A stretch of 64,000 nucleotides of DNA, taken from contig NZ_RSCL01000008.1 in the NCBI RefSeq assembly GCF_003991905.1, positions 346,193 to 410,192 on the forward strand. The letters run 5' to 3'. This document shows positions 27,757 through 36,342 of this stretch, piece by piece. The notes beneath the pieces were generated by a model. That model did not search any database, was not told where the DNA came from, and saw only the letters and a program-made list of their open reading frames with translations. The first letter of the stretch is position 1, and every line of letters starts with the position of its first letter. The translations under genes and the position numbers were made by a program. This DNA comes from Dulcicalothrix desertica PCC 7102. Lineage in GTDB: Bacteria; Cyanobacteriota; Cyanobacteriia; Cyanobacteriales; Nostocaceae.

Positions 27757-28964
27757 AACTGTAATTTTTCTTTGAGGTGAGATGCAATACATTGAGCAAG
27801 GAGAGGTGGAACTGCGTTGCCTACCTGGTTATACTGGCAGAGAAATTTTTCATCTAGCCGTTCTTCTCTTTGTAGTAGCTTATGGGAAACGACTGTTTTT
27901 TTTCCCATAAATCTATAAGTATCGGGAAATGACTGTACGCGCGCTCCTTCACGGGCTGTTAAGTTACGATGCTGAAATGGGTGGATAAAATTCGCGTAAA
28001 ATGAAGCGGCAATTGTATGTGATGGTTTATATGGATGTAGGCGCCGATTATTTTGGTCGTAGCTTATCCCTGATAGATCTCCATTACCACTACGGCGCCT
28101 AGCTCCATGTTCTTCTGGAACATTTGAACTAGACTCGCCCCATTTGATATGTTTAAAACGCTCAACTAATCGTTCTGAATGCTCCATCGCTACATGATTG
28201 TAAAGCGTTTTGCTATAATTTCTTATCCAGTGTTGATATTCATTTTGAGATTCTGCTGTAAAAGTTTGCTCTTCTACACCTTCACGTGCTTCAAGCAGTG
28301 GTAAATCAGATATTGCATCCCATAAAGTAGTCGCTGGTAATAAATTTACGGTGTCAAATACAGATAATTGAATAGTTTTTTTATTAACCAATTCTAATGA
28401 ATGGGTTTTACGAGGAGGTTTTAATTCTTTCCCTGTTTTATTACCCACAATAAAAACACGCTCACGAATTTGTGGTACTCCGTACTCTGCTGCATTTAAC
28501 AACCATACTTCTACAAAATATCCAAGTTTTGTAAATGTTTGTCTAATAATATCTATAACTTTTTCACCATCTGCACTTTTGCGTGTAAGTAAACCTTTCA
28601 CGTTTTCCATCACAAACGCTTTAGGTTCAAGAAAGTTAATCCATTCAGCAAAGTTTTGGAATAAACTATTTCTAGGGTCTTTTGGGTCTTTTACTGCTGG
28701 GCCAGCAATACTAAAACCTTGACACGGTGGACCGCCAATAATAATATCAGGCTTAGAAGAGTAGATTTTTGTAACACTGCTTAGGGTATTAAAATTGCGT
28801 ATATCTTCTTGAAGAACTATCATATTTGGATGATTATAGCGCAATGTATCACAAGCCCAAGCATCAACTTCCAGCGAAACCGGAACAGAAAACCCTGCCA
28901 TCTTAAAGCCTAAACCGAAGCCACCCGCTCCAGCAAATAAGTCGATTGCTACAGGTTGTGCCAT
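27729..28964 (-). CDS. DNA (cytosine-5) methyltransferase of a type II R-M system
   Basis: 411 aa. All the main C5-methyltransferase motifs are present: I DLFAGAGGFGLGF (SAM binding), IV GGPPCQGFS with the catalytic Cys, VI FVMENVKGL, VIII YGVPQIRERVF, and X QVGNAVPPLLAQ. The target-recognition region (~200-330) is variable and includes HGARRRSGNGD. It methylates a cytosine in the site cut by the overlapping endonuclease gene. It is divergent from the small gene at 29014 with only 49 bp between, so its promoter is compact. Confidence 0.95.
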   Translation of the reverse strand: MAQPVAIDLFAGAGGFGLGFKMAGFSVPVSLEVDAWACDTLRYNHPNMIVLQEDIRNFNTLSSVTKIYSSKPDIIIGGPPCQGFSIAGPAVKDPKDPRNSLFQNFAEWINFLEPKAFVMENVKGLLTRKSADGEKVIDIIRQTFTKLGYFVEVWLLNAAEYGVPQIRERVFIVGNKTGKELKPPRKTHSLELVNKKTIQLSVFDTVNLLPATTLWDAISDLPLLEAREGVEEQTFTAESQNEYQHWIRNYSKTLYNHVAMEHSERLVERFKHIKWGESSSNVPEEHGARRRSGNGDLSGISYDQNNRRLHPYKPSHTIAASFYANFIHPFQHRNLTAREGARVQSFPDTYRFMGKKTVVSHKLLQREERLDEKFLCQYNQVGNAVPPLLAQCIASHLKEKLQLCPQAIGTH

Positions 28965-29013
28965 TAATACTTAAAATATAATGTGTGTGTAAATAATTAT
29001 ATTACAACAAGTT

Positions 29014-29247
29014 ATGTTAGAGTCAAATCAACTTGTCTTTAAAGCCAGCGTTACACAACTTAAAAAAATACATCATTGGCGCCAACAATTACAAGAACGA
29101 ATTGCCAAACAACTAGAAACAGAAAAATTAAGCAAATTTGCTACTAAAGCAATTAACTCAAGTTTAGTACGTGGTGAACCTTCTGCTTATTATGGAGCAA
29201 TTGGTGGCGCCTACGATAGATCACGAGGGCTGGTAAGTTTTAAATAA
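29014..29247 (+). CDS. Small hypothetical protein
   Basis: 77 aa, basic and helical in the first 50 residues (LKKIHHWRQQLQERIAKQLE), ending in a Gly-rich tail (GEPSAYYGAIGGAYDRSRG). No family recognised. It contains two GGCGCC sites, as native genes here do. It is divergent from the methyltransferase and precedes the ParM-like operon by about 250 bp. ATG 29014 lacks a strong ribosome-binding site. Confidence 0.55.
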   Translation: MLESNQLVFKASVTQLKKIHHWRQQLQERIAKQLETEKLSKFATKAINSSLVRGEPSAYYGAIGGAYDRSRGLVSFK

Positions 29248-29493
29248 AACATACTCTTATGAAGGCTCCGTAATTATAACTATTACTTAGTGTGTGTCAG
29301 ATAACAAGAAATAGTAAAACCGCTCTGCTATGCTATAAAACGGCTCTGGTAAAGAACCAATAATTTAGTTTGGTATCAACTCTATAACAAATTGCTCCCT
29401 TAATTTATCGGTCGTTGGAAAAAATTGACCCCGAAGTTCAGGGTAAATTGTTGTGGAAATTAACTATCGCGCGCAGGTGCTACCAAAAAACCT

Positions 29494-30513
29494 ATGTCTA
29501 ATTTGTATAAACATTCACAATTAATTCATCTACAGACCGAGCAACAAACCCAAAAATCTGGAGTGCAGGTAGCTGTTGATGTTGGAAATAGATTAATCAA
29601 ATATTGTACAGGAGAAGGAATAGTAAAAGTTTTTTCATCGTGGCACAAAGATTTAGAACAATGGGATACACCCAAACCAGATGAAAACTCAGCTATTATC
29701 ACTTACTTACGAGGAGATAATTCTGCTTTAGTAGATAATAGTTGGGCAGTGGGAACGGTGGCTCAAGATTTAGGAGGAATGCCGACTTACGAATCAGAAA
29801 AGGCATTTTTGGCGCCGAAGTTGGTTTTAGCAATGATTGACCCGCAACCAGGTGTTAGTCATTTAACCGTAAACCGTCTTGTTTGTTCTCTGCCTAACGA
29901 TTTGCAAGCAGATAAAGTTGAGGTTTTGATTCAAGGATTAATTGGGAATCACCATATTATTCGTAATAATCAATCGCTGAATATAGAAGTTCGGGAGGTG
30001 GAAGTTCAGCCTGAAACTTTGGGAGCATATAAATACGCTTTGGCAAATAGATTATTTAATTATGCCAGGGTTAACGGCATTTTAGATTTAGGTGGCAAAA
30101 CTGGAATTGGACAACTCTATACAAAAAACGGTACTTTGATTCGAGAATCTAGAGTCATAGTTGAGGGAACCTATAGACTCGCGCAAATGATAGCAAGACA
30201 TCCGGCATTAATTGCTCAAGATATGACTCCCAGTCTCAGTTTAATTATGGATGGTATTGCTGATGGTTCTCTTATTTATGGCACCACAGGAATTAGTTTT
30301 GCCGACAGATTCCCTACATATGTTTCTCAATGGCTGTCTGGCATTCGCAACAAGCTTAAAATTAGTTGGGCATCTTGGCTACCAGAGTTGGGAGAGGTGT
30401 TGATAATAGGTGGTTCTGCTCATTTGGCAACAAGTTTACAAGAGCAAACCGAAGGAAGATTCAAAATTGCCGACCAACCTGATATTAGCGGTGTATTGGG
30501 TATGTTGTTATGA
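29494..30513 (+). CDS. ParM/StbA-like actin-family ATPase
   Basis: 339 aa. The actin-fold motifs are visible: phosphate-1 VAVDVGNRLIKY (~residue 27), phosphate-2 GILDLGGKTGIG (~residue 198) and the adenosine motif LIIGGSAHL (~residue 306). ParM-like filaments push plasmid DNA apart with a small DNA-binding partner. Here the next gene overlaps by four bases and encodes a 96-aa protein of the right kind. The pair may be chromosomal, may mark an integrated element, or the whole window could be on a large replicon. The 250-bp upstream gap could hold a centromere-like site, but I see no clear tandem repeats. Confidence 0.82.
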   Translation: MSNLYKHSQLIHLQTEQQTQKSGVQVAVDVGNRLIKYCTGEGIVKVFSSWHKDLEQWDTPKPDENSAIITYLRGDNSALVDNSWAVGTVAQDLGGMPTYESEKAFLAPKLVLAMIDPQPGVSHLTVNRLVCSLPNDLQADKVEVLIQGLIGNHHIIRNNQSLNIEVREVEVQPETLGAYKYALANRLFNYARVNGILDLGGKTGIGQLYTKNGTLIRESRVIVEGTYRLAQMIARHPALIAQDMTPSLSLIMDGIADGSLIYGTTGISFADRFPTYVSQWLSGIRNKLKISWASWLPELGEVLIIGGSAHLATSLQEQTEGRFKIADQPDISGVLGMLL

Positions 30514-30800
30514 GCAAGAGAAAAAAGCAAGTTACCATCCGAGGTGAGAGCGTAGATATAGTTGAGCGACTCTCTGTAATTACAGGTCTTACCCATCGCC
30601 ACGTAGTAGAGCTGTTGTTGAGAAAATATGGCAAAGAATTAGAGTTATGGGTGGGTGTTCCTCTACTTTCTTCTGTCTCTATAGAAGAAATTCGAGAACC
30701 AACCCCCGCTTTACTACCTGCTCCTACTCAGCATTATCCTGAACCAACTATTAGCTTACCCAAAGACCCAGGCAAAGGGTTAAAGCCTATTCAACTTTAA
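30510..30800 (+). CDS. Small ParR-like partner of the actin ATPase
   Basis: 96 aa, starting inside the ATPase stop (ATGA overlap). The basic N-terminal half (SKRKKQVTIRGESVDIVERL through TGLTHRHVVELLLRKYG) looks like a ribbon-helix-helix DNA-binding domain. The C-terminal half is proline-rich and flexible (REPTPALLPAPTQHYPEPTI), resembling the ParM-binding tail of ParR adaptors. The gene arrangement matches type II (parMR) partition cassettes. No similarity to a named ParR is obvious by eye. Confidence 0.65.
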   Translation: MSKRKKQVTIRGESVDIVERLSVITGLTHRHVVELLLRKYGKELELWVGVPLLSSVSIEEIREPTPALLPAPTQHYPEPTISLPKDPGKGLKPIQL

Positions 30801-30812
30801 CCCGACAATTTA

Positions 30813-30843
30813 TGTAGAAGACGTTACATGTAACGTCTCTACA
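30813..30843. repeat. GTAGA-GACGTTAC palindromic repeat
   Basis: Near-palindrome tgtagaagacgttac / gtaacgtctctaca just after the ParR-like stop, with one bulged base. It is the same family as the perfect 28-bp palindrome inside the SNF2 gene at 55999. Here it could act as a terminator between convergent genes. Confidence 0.6.
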
Positions 30844-30903
30844 TTATCGGCGCCTAATTGCACGAATTAACCATCCGTTACATCCGTTGTATCCGTTGCA
30901 AAT

Positions 30904-31641
30904 TTATGCATTTTTGACGTTGGCAGAGTGTAGTCCGCATTCTTTTTGAGTCGCTTCTTCCCACCACCAGCGACCTTCTCGTTCGTGTTGGTTTGGTAAT
31001 ACTGCTCTTGTGCAGGGTTCACAACCAATACTAATAAACCCGCGTTCGTGGAGTTTATTATAAGGTACTCCTAGTGCGCGGATATATTCCCACACTTGTG
31101 CTGATGACCAGTTTGCTAGGGGGTTGAATTTAATTAGCTCGTGGTCTGGGGTTGAAAAGGCGCCATCATTTTCAATAACAGGTATACCATTGCGAGTACC
31201 AGGACTTTGGTCTTTACGCTGACCTGTTATCCATGCATCAAGGGTGTTGAGTTTACGACGTAGTGGTCTAACTTTACGTATCCCACAGCATTCTTTGTGA
31301 CCGTCTTGGTAAAAGCTGAACATTCCCTTTTCTTCAACCATTGCTTGCACTTCGGCTGCATCTGGGAACATGACTTCTATCTTAATGCCGTAATGCTTCC
31401 TTACTTCGTCTAAAAATTGATATGTCTCTGAATGTAGACGTCCGGTATCTAAAGTAAATACACGGAAATCTTTAGTAATTTTTGACGCAATGTCTATTAA
31501 TACCACATCCTCGGCGCCGCTGAAAGAAATCGCGATATTATCGAAACTTTCAAGGGCTAATTTAAGTATTTCCCGTGGTGATTTTTGACTGTACTCAGCT
31601 TCTAGTGCTGCAACATCAAATTTAGTCTGAGCGGCTACCAT
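30904..31641 (-). CDS. cysH: APS/PAPS reductase, Fe-S type
   Basis: 245 aa. It reduces adenylyl sulfate (or PAPS) to sulfite in assimilatory sulfate reduction, with thioredoxin. Motifs: the PP-loop-like [27 protein letters not shown], the cluster cysteines in [12 protein letters not shown] and [10 protein letters not shown], and the C-terminal catalytic Cys in KECGLH. The paired CC and CxxC cysteines indicate a [4Fe-4S] cluster, which favours APS as substrate over PAPS. A repeat (catccgttacatccgttg) lies directly after the stop. Confidence 0.93.
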   Translation of the reverse strand: MVAAQTKFDVAALEAEYSQKSPREILKLALESFDNIAISFSGAEDVVLIDIASKITKDFRVFTLDTGRLHSETYQFLDEVRKHYGIKIEVMFPDAAEVQAMVEEKGMFSFYQDGHKECCGIRKVRPLRRKLNTLDAWITGQRKDQSPGTRNGIPVIENDGAFSTPDHELIKFNPLANWSSAQVWEYIRALGVPYNKLHERGFISIGCEPCTRAVLPNQHEREGRWWWEEATQKECGLHSANVKNA

Positions 31642-31786
31642 GCTTTAATTTTCCTCTCTCTCACCCTGATTTTACTAGAAGAGCGGCAACACTTGCTAAT
31701 CGCATAAACCGAATCGTGATACAACGTGCTATGTAGCCGCGTAATGGTATTTTAGATATTGGTTGTTCAAGGTTAAGGGAAGGTTA

Positions 31787-32245
31787 ATGGCTACTCAAGG
31801 ACGAATGCTGCTCTCACACAACTTCGATATCTCTGATTCGGTTATTCCCCCATTGAGTCGCGATGAATTTGCACAGGTCTTTATTAATGGTTTAGGCGCC
31901 AACGCTCAATGTCGTTCGGTAAATAATCCTCATTGGATTGTTGAAGTTTTATTTGATACTGATAATTATTCCCCAGCACAAATGGGTGAGCTTTGCGCTC
32001 AAGCTTTGGTAAATTCACGTCGCAGTCAGGCAAAAGATGCTAAACTGCCCGACACTTTAATTTTAGGTGGTATAAAAACAACCCCTCCAACGAGCAGTTC
32101 GCCCGATTCATTGCAACCAGGACAATGGGGAGTGGATGTAGTGGAAACAAGTGACGCGGAAAGATTCCTACAAGGTATTGGCTGGGAAGCTACAATTGCA
32201 ACAAAATCACCCGATAGTATATTTAAAGTCCAATTTAAAAATTAA
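31787..32245 (+). CDS. Hypothetical protein upstream of metK
   Basis: About 152 aa from ATG 31787, preceded by GGGAAGG; a start eight codons earlier (31763) is possible. No family recognised. It is a compact alpha/beta protein (DEFAQVFINGLGANAQCRSV; WIVEVLFDTDNYSPAQMGEL) with a Ser/Pro/Thr linker (TTPPTSSSPDSLQPG) and a C-terminal segment around SDAERFLQGIGWEATI. It is divergent from cysH and 34 bp upstream of the MetK-like gene, so possibly co-transcribed with it. Confidence 0.6.
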   Translation: MATQGRMLLSHNFDISDSVIPPLSRDEFAQVFINGLGANAQCRSVNNPHWIVEVLFDTDNYSPAQMGELCAQALVNSRRSQAKDAKLPDTLILGGIKTTPPTSSSPDSLQPGQWGVDVVETSDAERFLQGIGWEATIATKSPDSIFKVQFKN

Positions 32246-32279
32246 CCATCCGCTACATCCGTTATAATCCGTTGCCAAA
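32246..32279. repeat. CATCCG-TACATCCGTT repeat directly before metK
   Basis: The stretch accatccgctacatccgtt is almost identical to one at 30868-30898 after cysH, and a reverse copy (gcggatgtaacggatgc) lies at about 63765. It ends three bases before the MetK ATG and occupies the place of a ribosome-binding site. Confidence 0.5.
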
Positions 32280-33470
32280 ATGAAACAAAACTTTATGTTT
32301 AGCTCCGAGTCCGTTACAGAAGGACACCCGGACAAGCTTTGTGACCAAATTAGTGATGCAATTGTTGATAAGTTTTTGCAAAAAGATCCTTATTCAAGAG
32401 TTGTTGCTGAGTGTGCTGTAGCTACGGCTATTGTGTTTATTGCTGCTCGATTTGAGTCGGATGCTGTTGTTGATTTTACTAAAATTGCTCGCCAAGTTAT
32501 TAAACAAGTTGGTTACAATGACCCTGATTTTAATGCTAACACTTGTAGTATTATTACGAGTTTGAAGGAGTTACCTTATAGTGGCTATCGGTATTGGGAC
32601 GCGCGACAATTATCTGATGAAGAGTTAGATTTAATACCTGTAAAAGATCAGGTTACGGTATTTGGATTTGCTTGTAATCAAACTCTAACTTTTATGCCTT
32701 TACCGATTTGGTTAGCGCATAATTTAGCACGTAGATTAACGGCAGTACGTCAAGAAAAGATATTACCCTATATTGCCCCTGATGGTAAAACTCAAGTGAG
32801 TGTTGAATACAGTAATCGCAAACCTCACCGCATCCACAGTATCTCAATTTTAGCTAGTCAAAATCAGCAAAATGCCTCAATCGTCGCACATCAGCAAGAA
32901 ATTAAAGAAGCTATCATTGATTACGTTTTTAAAGACGAAGTTATCAAACCCGATAATAATACTCGTATTTTCATTGACTTTGACCAGTCTTTCGCTATTG
33001 GTGGACCATCAGTACATTCTGGTCTAACTGGTCGCAAAAATGCTATTGACACTTATGGTGAATATTCACGCCATAGCGGCGCCGCATTAAGTGGTAAAGA
33101 CCCCACTCGTATTGATAGAGTGGGTGCATACGCTGCCCGTTACGCTGCAAAAAATATCGTTGCTGCTCAACTTGCTTCGGAGTGTGAGGTGCAAGTTACC
33201 TACTCAATGGGACTCGCACGTCCTGTTAGTATTCAAGTAGAAACTTTCGGAACAGGCGCTATCCCCGATGCTGATATTGCTGCTATTTTAGAAGAACACT
33301 TTGACTTCCGCTTGGGTGGCATTATTCGTAAATTTAATTTACGCGCACTACCTTCTATTACCGATGGCGGATTTTATCGTAAACTTGCTGCTTACGGTCA
33401 CGTTGGTAGAGACGATTTAAAAAATTTACCTTGGGAAGAACTTGATATGGTTCCGCTTCTAAAAAGGTAA
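32280..33470 (+). CDS. Divergent S-adenosylmethionine synthetase (MetK-like)
   Basis: 396 aa. The N-terminal signature SSESVTEGHPDKLCDQISD and the C-terminal block SGLTGRKNAIDTYGEYSRHS ... GKDPTRIDRVGAYAARYAAK are kept, so it belongs to the MAT family that makes SAM from methionine and ATP. It departs from standard bacterial MetK in two conserved places: the GAGDQGxMFG loop reads VKDQVTVFGFA, and GD(A/C)G reads VHSG. The segment between (LKELPYSGYRYWDARQLSDE) is unusual. It is probably a second, specialised or weakly active MAT, with a standard metK elsewhere; that is inference. No ribosome-binding site is evident. Confidence 0.82.
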   Translation: MKQNFMFSSESVTEGHPDKLCDQISDAIVDKFLQKDPYSRVVAECAVATAIVFIAARFESDAVVDFTKIARQVIKQVGYNDPDFNANTCSIITSLKELPYSGYRYWDARQLSDEELDLIPVKDQVTVFGFACNQTLTFMPLPIWLAHNLARRLTAVRQEKILPYIAPDGKTQVSVEYSNRKPHRIHSISILASQNQQNASIVAHQQEIKEAIIDYVFKDEVIKPDNNTRIFIDFDQSFAIGGPSVHSGLTGRKNAIDTYGEYSRHSGAALSGKDPTRIDRVGAYAARYAAKNIVAAQLASECEVQVTYSMGLARPVSIQVETFGTGAIPDADIAAILEEHFDFRLGGIIRKFNLRALPSITDGGFYRKLAAYGHVGRDDLKNLPWEELDMVPLLKR

Positions 33471-33583
33471 AGCTATAGCTCGCTTATGTTTTCACCATCT
33501 GCAGAAAAATTACATAATTAAAAATAAGTTTTTTCTCTTATTGGTGTTAAACTAAAATTTCACAGTTCAAGGGGGTAAAACTC

Positions 33584-33772
33584 ATGGCAACACTTAAAAT
33601 TATGCCTGACCTTGAAAATATCAACAAGGGTCTTAATGTTCCAGTAATTATTGTCTACGTGAAAAGTAAAGGATTGATTACTGGAGCTAGTGACGCTCTT
33701 GAGGATATTGTCGCAGAAGCTAGAGCCGAACTTTCTGAATCGAAGTCAAGCAGCGCGCGAAGTAGTAGATAA
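33584..33772 (+). CDS. Shortened DUF5132-like protein
   Basis: 62 aa, ATG 33584 with AAGGGGG upstream. The C-terminal half (SKGLITGASDALEDIVAEAR) matches the conserved tail of cyanobacterial DUF5132 proteins. The Gly/Ala-rich hydrophobic segment that normally fills the N-terminal half is reduced to NVPVIIVYV, so it is about 30-40 residues shorter than usual. DUF5132 genes often neighbour cation P-type ATPases, and one follows 200 bp downstream, itself damaged. Function unknown; the gene may be decaying together with its neighbour. Confidence 0.6.
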   Translation: MATLKIMPDLENINKGLNVPVIIVYVKSKGLITGASDALEDIVAEARAELSESKSSSARSSR

Positions 33773-33835
33773 AGTCAAATCCCATAAATAGCACCATTTC
33801 ATTAAAAAACTTCCAAAAATCTAATTCTCCATATT

Positions 33836-33863
33836 GTGGAATGGGCATCCTTGCCCGTTCTTA
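33836..33863. repeat. GGGCATCC hairpin repeat
   Basis: Copy of the dispersed element (gtggaatgggcatccttgcc) between the DUF5132-like gene and the P-type ATPase gene. Confidence 0.6.
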
Positions 33864-33970
33864 AAATAGTGGACATATTCATGATGCTATAAATCATGGG
33901 TTCATACTGACATGCCAAAAATAGTCATATTTGATACCGCTAATTATTTCACTTAAAGAGGGGGTGTGCT

Positions 33971-35947
33971 ATGAGCAATTTGTGCGAATTGGATGTAACA
34001 CAAATATTGCAAAAACTTCACAGTAATGCATTTGATGGATTAACAACTAGTGAAGCAAACTTGCGGCTCAAAAAATATGGAAACAATGAACAAGTTGAAC
34101 AACTGCGTTCAATAAAGCAAATTTTTTGGGAGCAGATTAGCGCAACGTTAGTAATTGTACTTATTTTATCTGCTGTAATTACCCCGATTTTTGGAGATTA
34201 TAAAGAAGCGGTAGGAATCATCGCGATGATTGTGCTGATTTGTTGCTTGGGATTTACTCAAGAGTATCGCGCACAAAAAGCAATTATAACTCTCAAAAAA
34301 CTATCAGTTCCCGATGTTAAGGTACTTCGCGATGGTTATATTCAAAAAATCTCTGCCTTGCACTTGGTTCCAGGAGATATTATTTATCTTGAAACTGAGG
34401 ATATTGTACCCGCTGACTGTCAAGTATTAGAGAGCCAAAATTTCAGAGTCGAAGAAAGTGCAGATGTTATCTATACAAGCTCGATTTATAAAAGTTCAGT
34501 AGTTATATGTGGACAAGCTAAAGCTATTGTCACCGAAACCGGAGTAAACACAAAATTTGGATGCATTACTAATCATACGACTGCAACTAGCCCTACTTCG
34601 CTTCAACTTCGTTTAGAAAAACTCGGACGAATATTAACTATAGTTGTTTTTTCGGTTGTGGGAATTATTCTCGCTTTCGGATTGCTGCGAGGTGAAGACC
34701 CAAAATTAATGTTTTTGACTGCAATCACTTTAGTTGTCGCTGCTTTACCTGAAGGTTTACCTGCTGCCATTGCAATTGCTCTTGCTCTCGGCGCCCGTTC
34801 TCTGCTCAAAAGACGTATCCTAGTTCGTAATCTCTCTTGTGTTGAAACACTTGGTTTTGTGACAATAATTGGTTCTGGTAAAACAGGAATGAACAACTCC
34901 GCACGTCCAGAAGTTCGGAGTGCTGTTGTAAATTGCAAGCGTGCGGGTATTCGTCCGATTATGATTACACCCGAACATCCCCTTAGAGCTATTCATATTG
35001 CAAAAGAAGTAAACATTAATACAAAAGCGCGCGTTGTTACTGGTAGCCAATTCAATGATTTATTAAAAAATAAATCAACATATAGACTAAAAAAGGTATC
35101 AGTTTATGCAAGTGTATCACCTACAGAAAAGCTAGCAATTGTTGAATCTTTAAAGCGGCGCCGACATGTTGTTGCTATAACAGGTAATGGAATTGATGAT
35201 ATTCCGACATTCCATACAGCAGATATTGGGATAGCGATGGGATTACGCGGTACTGATGTTGTTAAAGAAGCTGCTGATATCGTGTTATTAGATGATAATT
35301 TCGCCAGTATTGTAGCAGCAGTGAAGCAAGGACGAGTAATATACGATAATATTCGTAAGTTTATCAAGTACTTGTTAAGTAGCAATATTGGTGAACTTTT
35401 GGTAATGTTGATTGCTCCCTTTTTGGGAATGCCATTACCTTTACTACCAATGCAAATACTTTGGATTAACCTTGCTACCGATGGATTACCTGCCTTAGCT
35501 TTGAGTCTGGAACCACCCGAACGTAATATAATGAATCGTTCCCCATACCCACATGATGAAAATATTTTTAGTCGAGGTATGGGCAAAGATATTCTTTGGA
35601 TAGGATTATTGTTGGGAACTGTATCTTTAGCCACTGGTTATATTTATTTTAAAAGTGGCGCCGCAAACTGGCAGACTATGTTACTTACAGTTCTCACTCT
35701 GTCTCAAATGGGGAATGCTTTAGCAACTCGTGCCGAACGTGAATCGCTGTTCAAAATTGGATTATTTTCAAACAAACCCCTATTAATGGCAGTTGCACTC
35801 ACGCTGTTTATGCAGCTAGTAATAATTTACGTTCCCGAATTCGCGCGAATCTTCTCAACTACACCACTCTCAGCTACCGATTTAATCGTCTGCTTAGGCT
35901 TGAGCAGCATTGTTTTCTGGTCTACAGAACTAAAAAAATGCTTTTGA
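33971..35947 (+). CDS. Catalytically dead P-type ATPase (pseudo-ATPase), cation-pump related
   Basis: 658 aa, against about 900-950 for PMR1/SERCA-like cyanobacterial pumps. Membrane regions are well kept: M1-M2 (~55-95), M4 with AALPEGLPAAIAIAL and the M5-M10 part including MQILWINLATDGLPALALSL. The catalytic parts are not. TGES reads VEES with a deletion after it. The phosphorylation motif DKTGT reads SGKTGM, with Gly303 where Asp is required. The nucleotide-binding domain (about 250 residues) is absent. TGDxP reads TPEHP and TGDGxND reads TGNGIDD. The frame is intact with no stop. It starts at ATG 33971 after GAGGGGGTG. It cannot be a normal ATP-driven pump; it may be a regulator or scaffold, or an unusually open relic. 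Confidence 0.85.
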   Translation: MSNLCELDVTQILQKLHSNAFDGLTTSEANLRLKKYGNNEQVEQLRSIKQIFWEQISATLVIVLILSAVITPIFGDYKEAVGIIAMIVLICCLGFTQEYRAQKAIITLKKLSVPDVKVLRDGYIQKISALHLVPGDIIYLETEDIVPADCQVLESQNFRVEESADVIYTSSIYKSSVVICGQAKAIVTETGVNTKFGCITNHTTATSPTSLQLRLEKLGRILTIVVFSVVGIILAFGLLRGEDPKLMFLTAITLVVAALPEGLPAAIAIALALGARSLLKRRILVRNLSCVETLGFVTIIGSGKTGMNNSARPEVRSAVVNCKRAGIRPIMITPEHPLRAIHIAKEVNINTKARVVTGSQFNDLLKNKSTYRLKKVSVYASVSPTEKLAIVESLKRRRHVVAITGNGIDDIPTFHTADIGIAMGLRGTDVVKEAADIVLLDDNFASIVAAVKQGRVIYDNIRKFIKYLLSSNIGELLVMLIAPFLGMPLPLLPMQILWINLATDGLPALALSLEPPERNIMNRSPYPHDENIFSRGMGKDILWIGLLLGTVSLATGYIYFKSGAANWQTMLLTVLTLSQMGNALATRAERESLFKIGLFSNKPLLMAVALTLFMQLVIIYVPEFARIFSTTPLSATDLIVCLGLSSIVFWSTELKKCF

Positions 35948-36342
35948 TACACGTATTGATCAGTGAGGCGTAAATGCCTTCAAACACCTTTCATCCCTGC
36001 CCTGAAGGGTCAGGGTTTTCAGGGTGTTTTCTTATAAAACGAAATTGCAGAAAGGCGTGCTAGGACGATAAATCGCTCTCCGCTGCTTTTCTGCATTTGT
36101 GCGTAAGTAAATAAACCCATGAGTCTCATCATTATGGCACTATGTACAAGTGTTTTGATTTCGTTTCAAGCCAATTGTGCTGTGTACTTGCAGTTTACGC
36201 ATAAAAAGAATGCGATAATCGCAATTGGATAAATATACTACCGTCGCAAAATCTAAATATTCTCAACGGTTAGTTGTTAATTGTTTCTCGTTAATGGTTA
36301 ATTGTTATTTATCTGGCTGTTTATACTATTAATTTGTTACCG
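35948..36342. other. Intergenic region with hairpin structures
   Basis: A GC-rich stretch (ccctgccctgaagggtcagg) at 35995-36030 is followed by a long stem-loop at 36046-36095 with perfect outer arms tgcagaaa / tttctgca enclosing about 34 bases. No ORF fits. It could be the 3' region of the pseudo-ATPase transcript or a small RNA; there is no way to decide by eye. Confidence 0.35.

Noticed and set aside
29250..29490. parC centromere upstream of the ParM-like gene
   Set aside because: No regular tandem repeats are visible; only a weak similarity between two cggctctg-like words.
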